DNA from: Tachypleus tridentatus
Lineage: Eukaryota > Arthropoda > Merostomata > Xiphosura > Limulidae
Direction: 5' to 3'
Assembly (NCBI RefSeq): GCF_004210375.1
Contig: NC_134834.1
Span: forward strand, 157,437,290-157,501,289
Length of the DNA: 64,000 nucleotides
A program made the position numbers and the translations under genes. The notes under the pieces are model-generated. The model was not told the origin of the DNA, searched no databases, and was given only the letters and a program-made list of their open reading frames with translations. How positions within the stretch are numbered: the first letter of the stretch is position 1; every line of letters begins with the position of its first letter. Below are positions 59,682-64,000 of this stretch, piece by piece.

Positions 59682-59918
59682 AAGAGAGAGTGTGTAGAAT
59701 GAGGTTGTGCATATTAGTGACATGAGACGTTTTCATTAACGTAGCAGACTTTATGTAATTTGTTGTTGTAATGCTTTCTTTTCATTTTCTACTATTACAG
59801 TAGCTTTATGCAACATTGTACTTAAATTCATTTTTTATTTCAATTATTAGCTACCAAAAAGAGATCACCAGAAGAGACAGTGAGGAGTTTCTTGTCTACA
59901 AAGAAAACTAAATCCTAG
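37652..59918 (+). CDS. phr6-4: (6-4) photolyase, complete, 11 coding exons, 519 aa
   Basis: Joined exons: 37652-37866, 38319-38513, 42973-43085, 43833-43987, 48668-48814, 50325-50492, 53001-53141, 55143-55294, 57258-57327, 57486-57621, 59851-59918; 1560 nt including stop, all GT/AG and in phase. A FAD-dependent DNA repair enzyme that reverts UV-induced (6-4) pyrimidine photoproducts using light. N-terminal antenna domain (residues ~5-130, opening [13 protein letters not shown]); FAD domain ~200-470. Catalytic His pair at 354 and 358 (H-H-L-A-R-H). Tryptophan electron-transfer triad W319, W373, W396. L-L-W-R-E-F-F-Y at 289-296 and A-D-W-S at 387-390. The short basic tail K-K-R-S...K-K-T-K could be a nuclear signal. 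Length, [10 protein letters not shown] and E-P-W-K-A-P, and no long cryptochrome tail, favour (6-4) photolyase over animal cryptochrome 2. Confidence 0.93.
38319..38513 (+). CDS. phr6-4: (6-4) photolyase exon 2
   Basis: Residues 72-137: L-F-V-I-Q-G-K-P through E-V-D-T-E-P-Y and S-H-T-L-Y-D, end of the antenna domain. Acceptor CTTTCCAG|G, donor GAGAG|GTGAG. Confidence 0.95.
39560..41830 (+). mobile_element. Jockey-type non-LTR retrotransposon, 5' part, decayed (photolyase intron 2)
   Basis: 39560-40000 is probable 5' UTR. ORF1 from ATG 40010 runs with breaks to ~41180 and contains Cys/His zinc knuckles (F-G-H-S-K then C, C-x2-C-x-G-S-H-P) near 40600-40760, and Y-P-E-A-R-K-L near 40805. ORF2 starts near 41258 and at 41448-41822 shows an APE-type endonuclease: [13 protein letters not shown] and a final F-T-A-I-D-L-S. 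Reverse transcriptase is missing; sequence stops where SINE fragments begin. Stops in both ORFs. Sense orientation to the host gene. Confidence 0.85.
41826..41862 (+). mobile_element. SINE family B tail fragment
   Basis: GGTGGGCAGAGCACAGAAAG and CCATTGTGCAGCTGTG, at the broken end of the LINE. Confidence 0.6.
41863..42134 (-). mobile_element. SINE family A, the only full copy inside the photolyase gene
   Basis: Minus strand, from TTTGAATTTTGCGCAAAGC to GGCCATGCTGGACC; a few bases missing near TAACACCCTGCTG. Confidence 0.9.
42135..42972 (+). other. Photolyase intron 2, distal part
   Basis: AT-rich, nothing recognised before the acceptor GATATAG at 42972. Confidence 0.5.
42973..43085 (+). CDS. 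phr6-4: (6-4) photolyase exon 3
   Basis: Residues 137-175: [14 protein letters not shown] then G-P-P-P-K-P-V. The family usually has P-L-T-Y here; this protein reads P-H-T-Y. Donor AAAG|GTAAAT. Confidence 0.9.
43833..43987 (+). CDS. phr6-4: (6-4) photolyase exon 4
   Basis: Residues 175-226: V-P-D-L-K-D-L-G-I then [15 protein letters not shown], the linker leading into the FAD domain. Acceptor AATTTCAG|AT, donor AAG|GTGTGA. Confidence 0.94.
43988..46839 (+). other. Photolyase intron 4, proximal part
   Basis: Mostly AT-rich. 44796-44890 holds a weak tRNA-like stretch (GGAATTGAACC), perhaps a SINE relic. 45962-46560 is pyrimidine-rich with several plus-strand ORFs lacking known motifs; it may be retroelement 3' UTR. 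Confidence 0.35.
46840..48062 (-). mobile_element. Tc1-like transposon with IR/DR end, transposase broken
   Basis: Minus-strand transposase starts [10 protein letters not shown] at 47732, with a helix-turn-helix [14 protein letters not shown]. It continues in shifted frames: [12 protein letters not shown] near 47290, then G-G-G-S-I-M-I-R-G near 47190 and [11 protein letters not shown] near 47060, where it is disrupted. At the right end two similar words ~190 bases apart (TGGTCTTAAACTTTTGACCA near 47850 and TGGTCTTAAGATTTTGGCCA near 48032) form an IR/DR-type inverted repeat. No matching left end found. Confidence 0.85.
48063..48667 (+). other. Photolyase intron 4, distal part
   Basis: AT-rich, nothing recognised. 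Confidence 0.5.
48668..48814 (+). CDS. phr6-4: (6-4) photolyase exon 5
   Basis: Residues 227-275: S-W-V-C-K-F-E-K-P, then [15 protein letters not shown], part of the FAD-binding region. Acceptor AACTCACAG|TCA, donor AAG|GTGAGA. Confidence 0.96.
49405..49446 (+). mobile_element. SINE family B tail fragment
   Basis: ACAAATAGCCCATTGTATAG and CTTGGTGCTAAGC in photolyase intron 5; the rest of that intron is unremarkable. Confidence 0.55.
50325..50492 (+). CDS. phr6-4: (6-4) photolyase exon 6
   Basis: Residues 276-331: [20 protein letters not shown], then Q-I-P-W (W319 of the Trp triad). Acceptor GATCATAG|GGA, donor AAG|GTGAAA. Confidence 0.96.
50493..53000 (+). other. Photolyase intron 6
   Basis: 2.5 kb, AT-rich; no SINE, coding relic or tandem repeat noticed. 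Confidence 0.5.
53001..53141 (+). CDS. phr6-4: (6-4) photolyase exon 7 (catalytic histidines)
   Basis: Residues 332-378: [18 protein letters not shown] (His354, His358), R-G-D-L-W-V-S-W (W373). Acceptor TATTCTTAG|GCT, donor AAG|GTATAA. Confidence 0.97.
53142..54752 (+). other. Photolyase intron 7, proximal part
   Basis: AT-rich with no recognised element; the 53687-53890 minus-strand ORF has no motif. Confidence 0.5.
54753..55070. repeat. 40-bp minisatellite, 8 units, just upstream of photolyase exon 8
   Basis: Unit reads AGAACCTGGTAATGTGTG, then TTGATAATAG and TGACTCTCAGTG. Units are nearly identical; the last carries ACTATCAG. It ends about 72 bases before the exon 8 acceptor. Confidence 0.96.
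55143..55294 (+). CDS. phr6-4: (6-4) photolyase exon 8
   Basis: Residues 379-429: [15 protein letters not shown] (W396 of the triad), then [15 protein letters not shown]. Acceptor TTCTTTAG|GTA, donor TCAG|GTAGTT. Confidence 0.96.
55295..57257 (+). other. Photolyase intron 8
   Basis: 2 kb, AT-rich, no recognised repeats or coding relics. Confidence 0.5.
57258..57327 (+). CDS. phr6-4: (6-4) photolyase exon 9
   Basis: Residues 429-452: [10 protein letters not shown], then Y-I-Y-E-P-W-K-A-P, conserved at the end of the FAD domain. Acceptor CTTTCAG|A, donor AAG|GTAGTA. Confidence 0.95.
57486..57621 (+). CDS. phr6-4: (6-4) photolyase exon 10
   Basis: Residues 453-498: [15 protein letters not shown] and a Lys-rich helix. 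Acceptor TTTCCAG|GTT, donor AAGA|GTAAGT. Confidence 0.95.
57703..57790. repeat. 44-bp tandem duplication
   Basis: Two copies starting AAACACTATGTCATG at 57703 and 57747, in photolyase intron 10. Confidence 0.9.
58525..58620. repeat. 32-bp tandem triplication
   Basis: Three copies of AGGTTATTGTGTAATTAGTC plus TGCTTGTCAGGA, with two mismatches overall, in photolyase intron 10. The remainder of this 2.2-kb intron holds nothing else recognised apart from a TG/GA microsatellite. Confidence 0.93.
59640..59697. repeat. (TG)n(GA)n microsatellite
   Basis: About 11 TG units followed by about 12 interrupted GA units, then TGTGT. Confidence 0.95.
59851..59918 (+). CDS. phr6-4: (6-4) photolyase exon 11 (basic tail and stop)
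   Basis: Residues 498-519: T-K-K-R-S-P-E-E, then [10 protein letters not shown] and TAG at 59916. Acceptor CAATTATTAG|CT in phase 1. Too short and variable to confirm by homology; phase and composition support it. Confidence 0.82.
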
Positions 59919-60153
59919 AACAAAAAAATATTTTAAAGGAATCAAGTACCAAGATTTGTTTGTTTAAATATAATTTCAGAGATACTTTCCAATTTTCTTA
60001 TTGAATTTTTTGAGTATATATTATTATTTCTGATTTTTAAAAGTAAACACTGACAAAATTTACTTAGTAACAAGTGATGAACTGAATAATAGACTGGACT
60101 TTATTTTTATCACTTTAAATATTTTACATTTGATTTAATATTTTTATAAGCAT

Positions 60154-60159
60154 AATAAA
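60154..60159 (+). promoter_or_regulatory. phr6-4: Candidate polyadenylation signal of the photolyase gene
   Basis: AATAAA 236 bases after the stop; another at 60464-60469. Which is used cannot be told. Confidence 0.5.
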
Positions 60160-60469
60160 TTGGTAGTAGCAATGCTACATATTCTCAAATCCTTTACAAA
60201 TAAGTGTTCAGTTTGGTGAGTAAAGTCAGCTCAGAACACCATACATGTAATATGCTTTATACCACGAAGAGAAGTGTAGTATTGTTCTTTCAGTTTACCC
60301 TTGTATAGGGTTAGTAATGGAGAATTTCCTGAAACCTGTGTAACTCATTGACAATCTTGGGCATCATATTTATTTTTAATCTTTAAGTATTTGATGTGTA
60401 TTGGTTAATGGTTTTCATACACATACATAAATTACATGGGGAACTCTTTGAGGCTTTTTATGGAATAAA

Positions 60470-61882
60470 AGTAACAGACTATATTAAAGTATTGTTTGTA
60501 GTTTACCAATACTATTAAGATGGTCTAAACTCTAAACTACAAACATTTTACTAACAAAATTTTAAAATATTGCCTATGCTTAACATAAATTGTTTTAACC
60601 TGATTTAATTGTATTCATATGTAGTATAAATGACAGACATATTGTAATTATTTTAATCTAACTTACTTTCTTAATTCAAGTAACATTTTGAAAGTTTTAA
60701 TCGTTTTAACATTCCACTGATACTTGTTAAACAAAAAAGAACTAAAATGAAATATGGTATTGTATGTATCTTATGATAGTAGAAACTGGCCGAGAGTTTT
60801 AGTTGTTGATTTATAAATAAAGCAGTTTAATAAATAAAATTAGGTGTAAGTTTCATAAAATGATATGTTGATTTAATTAATAAGCAGGCAGTTTAATAAA
60901 GTGGAAAAATGATAAATTAATCAACAAAATATTTCTCAGTCAGCTTTTCAATTTATAAATAGTTATGATATTTATAAACTGACAAGTCAATTTAATTGTG
61001 GTGGGTAGCAGGGGGAGTGAAAGGACCACAAATTTTGCACTATATAATTTGAACATACTTAGTAGCTTAAATTAAAAAGTATTTAGTTTTTTTAATTATG
61101 TAATGCTGACTGAAGTAGAGTGCACGTAATTATGAATAAATAAAACAATAAGAAATTCCAGAATATTTTACAAAGAACTTTCATTGGCATAAGATTCTTG
61201 ACTTTAGGATCTTAACTTGAGTGGTAAAGAGTTCATTAGAGATCATATTATGTATGGCAAAAATGAATAATTTTGTACAACTTATCACAGTGACAACAGA
61301 TCAGCAGCACCCTCCCATCCATACTAAAGGATTGACTGTTATTCATATAATGTACCCTTAACTTAAATTGAGAGAGATGTTTTGTGATATTGTGCAGTTT
61401 TGAACCATGCTTGACAGCTCAGAAATCCAAGAACTTTTTCAGAAACTACCACAGGGCCAACTCTTGACTCTAAAGCTTTAATAACATTTGGCTTTGATGA
61501 TAAATTATTTAGTTTGAATAACAAACGTAAAATTTTAGGCTTATGAAAGTCTGTATTAACTTTAAAAAAAACGTATTGTATGTTGCTTGTTACAAGTCAC
61601 ATAAACAAAAGATCTGAACTAATGACTGTATGCAATGTCATTTCTGAAATCAACTACGTCTTTGCTACTCTTTCAGAATTTAAATGTAACTTACAACAGA
61701 AAAGTTTTTATATCTAGGCTTGAAAGTTTGATTATCTCATGTTTCTAACAAACCTCTAATTATTAAGCTTTCTTGTGGAAAATTATTTTGACCAGTTGAT
61801 TTGGTTTAGTGGGCTTTCACATATTCAAAAACGTTTTGCATATTATGCACGTGTTCAAACTACAGTAAGTTGGTGTTTTTCT
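60470..61882. other. Intergenic sequence downstream of photolyase
   Basis: AT-rich; no gene or recognised repeat. Confidence 0.5.
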
Positions 61883-61996
61883 TAGTGTAAGGCTACACAA
61901 TGGGGTATCCTGCATTCTATCTACTGCAGGGAATTGAACCTCGAATTTTACCATTGTAAGTCTATAAGCTTAAAGCTGATCCACTGAGGAACATTA
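61883..61996 (-). mobile_element. SINE family B, diverged
   Basis: GTGTAAGGCTACACAATGGG tail, GGGAATTGAACCTCGAATTT and GATCCACTGAGGAAC head. Confidence 0.7.
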
Positions 61997-62426
61997 CAAA
62001 AGACCTTGTGTTAGATATAATCATAATGTTGCAATATAATAGTAAGAAATCATAACCCCCTTTTTTATTCATATTTGAACTTTCTTAGGACAAGTGAAAT
62101 ACGTGTATTTTAAAATGATAACAACCGAGGAAAAAAATTAAATGAAAAGCTCGATTTTGTTTATATTAAAATTGTATACACACAGTCTTATTAACGGAAT
62201 TTGATGTGAATAAAAATCCCGTTCATTGTCATAGGAAGCGTGGTTAGGGGAAGCACTTTTTATTTTATTATAACAACTACTACAGTAAATTACATAAAAT
62301 GTAGTTAATAATCCAGGCTCTAATAACTTCTATTGCCCTACGATGAGCACTGAACCCCAGCTGTAATGGGTTCTTCTGTGGCGCTTATTCCTTTGGGTCA
62401 GTAAACCCTGCTTCCTCTTTTTAAAG

Positions 62427-62548
62427 CCCCCCAGTGGCTCAGCAGTATGTCTACGGACTTACAATGCTAAAAACCGGGTTTCGAAACCCATGATGGGCAG
62501 AGCTCAGATAGCCCATTGTGTAGCTTTGTGCTTAATTAAAAAAACAAA
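62427..62548 (+). mobile_element. SINE family B, best copy
   Basis: GCCCCCCAGTGGCTCAGCAG head, ACCGGGTTTCGAAACCC B box, AGATAGCCCATTGTGTAGC tail and an A-rich end. Use this as family reference. Confidence 0.9.
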
Positions 62549-62777
62549 CAATCCTCTTTTTAATTTCTCTTCTACACCACTACCATTCCTTTTAATCTCC
62601 ACTGGCTGGCAGGTCAGAAGGTCTTTTTTGAGTTCCATCTGCAGTTCAAGCCTGCAATCGTTTTTATTAATTAATGTAGTAAAAAATATAACCCGTTACC
62701 ACAATCAATGTTGAAATAAGCACGTTTATAACGACTCTACATTATAGAAATAAAACTTATTAAAACAGTAGTACAGT

Positions 62778-63141
62778 CAGGGGCGTAGATTTTTTACACC
62801 CGATGGGGGGGGATGATTTTTGCCACCACTTATGTGGACTGGTCAATTTACAAATTGGTAATCTCTGATTACGTGAACCTGAAAGCTGTAAACATGCAGT
62901 CACAGAGTAATCTTGTTGCTACGATACTTGCATGTATACTTAGGACTACTGACTGATACTTACGAACTATCGCTTAGATCGAAAAGCTTAGAAGCACGCC
63001 TATATTAAAGATGTACATTTCGGCTACTGAAAAAGCCTACATCTAGGCCTAATTATGAAATTCCATTGGTAAGAACACGAGAATCAGAAGAACAAACACA
63101 ATTTGTAGGCCTGTAATGCAATAAAACAATCTACGCTCCTG
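62778..63141. mobile_element. hAT-type MITE
   Basis: Inverted ends CAGGGGCGTAGATT and AATCTACGCTCCTG (imperfect), 364 bp, flanked by AGTACAGT and ACTACAGT (7 of 8 match). No coding capacity. Confidence 0.88.
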
Positions 63142-63864
63142 ACTACAGTATATGTGATTTTTTTCGATTAACCATAATTTTACTGAACTATTTATAGAGT
63201 TTTGATATTAGGGAAACGCCAAGGTTAATAAATATAAATAAAAGAAAGCCTTGTAACCTGAGCGCTTTCGAAAGGGGGTCTTCTCTTTGTCAGGGATAAA
63301 TAAGCATGGTTTACTTTCAAACTTTCTACAAAATATGTTTAAAGCTTTTTGTGTTACATCCTACTTATAAGTAGGATTATATTTTCATGTACATTAATTA
63401 CCGAAATCTGTTCTCTAATAAGTAAGTCGCAAAAATGTAACACAACGCATTTAAGAAACTTCTACCTCCCTCTTTCGTTTTTCAGAAATTATAGTTATCA
63501 ATACTGAAACCTATATATTAACAAGTTAGTAATGATACATAGGTAAATAATACTATTTCAAAGTTTGATTCTATTTGTTTTTTACGTTGTTCATAATCTT
63601 TATGTTTAGGAAGATTACCTTGAGCTTTTATTATCAAAGTTAATCATACTCGGTTGGTTATTACACTAGATAATAACTGAACTTTGAACAATATGCAGGC
63701 ATTTTTCAAACTCATTTACTAACCTTCGATGATATAAGAGCTTAAAGAACAAGTTTTCCTGAGTGATATTTGGAAGTTTGAATAGTTCAATGATAACAGT
63801 ATGTTATTAAAACTCAGTATATATGCAATGGAAGTTACGCGGTGTTTTATATGGTGGAAGGAAG
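63142..63864. other. Region upstream of the last gene
   Basis: AT-rich; may include the promoter and 5' UTR of the gene starting at 63865. No motif assigned. Confidence 0.4.
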
Positions 63865-64000
63865 ATGTCGACCAGATCGAGAAATAAGAATCAACTTGTT
63901 TCGCCATCGTCTGTTAGTTACGATCTTAAAATGGCAGAAAAATACGGGACTTACTCAGTTCAGAACAAAGATGGCGACGAGGAAGACATTGAGAAGGACG
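63865..64000 (+). CDS. Start of an unidentified gene, 3' partial
   Basis: ATG in context GGAAGATGT, open for 45 codons to the window end. Composition changes from AT-rich to more balanced, as in coding sequence. Predicted start M-S-T-R-S-R-N-K-N-Q, then a second in-frame Met at residue 23 (M-A-E-K-Y-G-T-Y) and an acidic run D-G-D-E-E-D-I-E-K-D: a soluble, probably intracellular start with no signal peptide. A second open frame from ATG 63851 is more basic and less protein-like. Family not recognised. Confidence 0.55.
   Translation, partial: MSTRSRNKNQLVSPSSVSYDLKMAEKYGTYSVQNKDGDEEDIEKD

Overview
The window is AT-rich animal DNA with spliced genes, long introns and dense old transposon debris. 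Chelicerate-type features (a tRNA-derived SINE in very high copy, a (6-4) photolyase, an ADAMTS-like gene with one intron per TSP1 repeat) suggest an arthropod, possibly a horseshoe crab. That placement is inference from recognition, not a search.

Layout. (1) 1-14811, plus strand: the 3' end of a secreted ADAMTS/ADAMTS-like gene. Seven coding exons give part of one TSP1 repeat, five whole TSP1 repeats and a C-terminal PLAC domain. Its introns hold CR1-like LINE remnants, a Tc1 element, LTR-retrotransposon pieces, a hAT MITE and many SINEs. (2) 14812-37643: gene-poor, repeat-rich DNA with a mariner, a 27 x 40-bp satellite, a decayed Polinton/Maverick, an inverted LTR retrotransposon, a second orphan copy of the first ADAMTS-like exon with its minisatellite, a Penelope-type endonuclease fragment, a possible small secreted-peptide ORF and a conserved transposon-like ORF. 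(3) 37652-59918, plus strand: a complete (6-4) photolyase gene, 11 coding exons and 519 residues, with catalytic His354/His358 and the Trp triad intact. Its introns carry a decayed Jockey-type LINE, a Tc1 with IR/DR ends and an 8 x 40-bp minisatellite, but almost no SINEs. (4) 59919-64000: photolyase 3' UTR, a few SINEs, a hAT MITE, and the first 45 codons of an unidentified gene starting at 63865.

The most unusual structure is the 38-bp minisatellite at 119-850 and 29582-30670. Its unit is recognisably the last ~23 bases of the ADAMTS-like exon plus its 5' splice site, so a splice donor has been amplified into a tandem array of weakened donors, and the exon-plus-array block exists twice. Three SINE families with different tRNA-like heads also share one 3' tail, implying a common LINE partner.

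All coordinates and translations were read by eye. Splice sites follow GT/AG, phase and protein continuity; no transcript or database was available.
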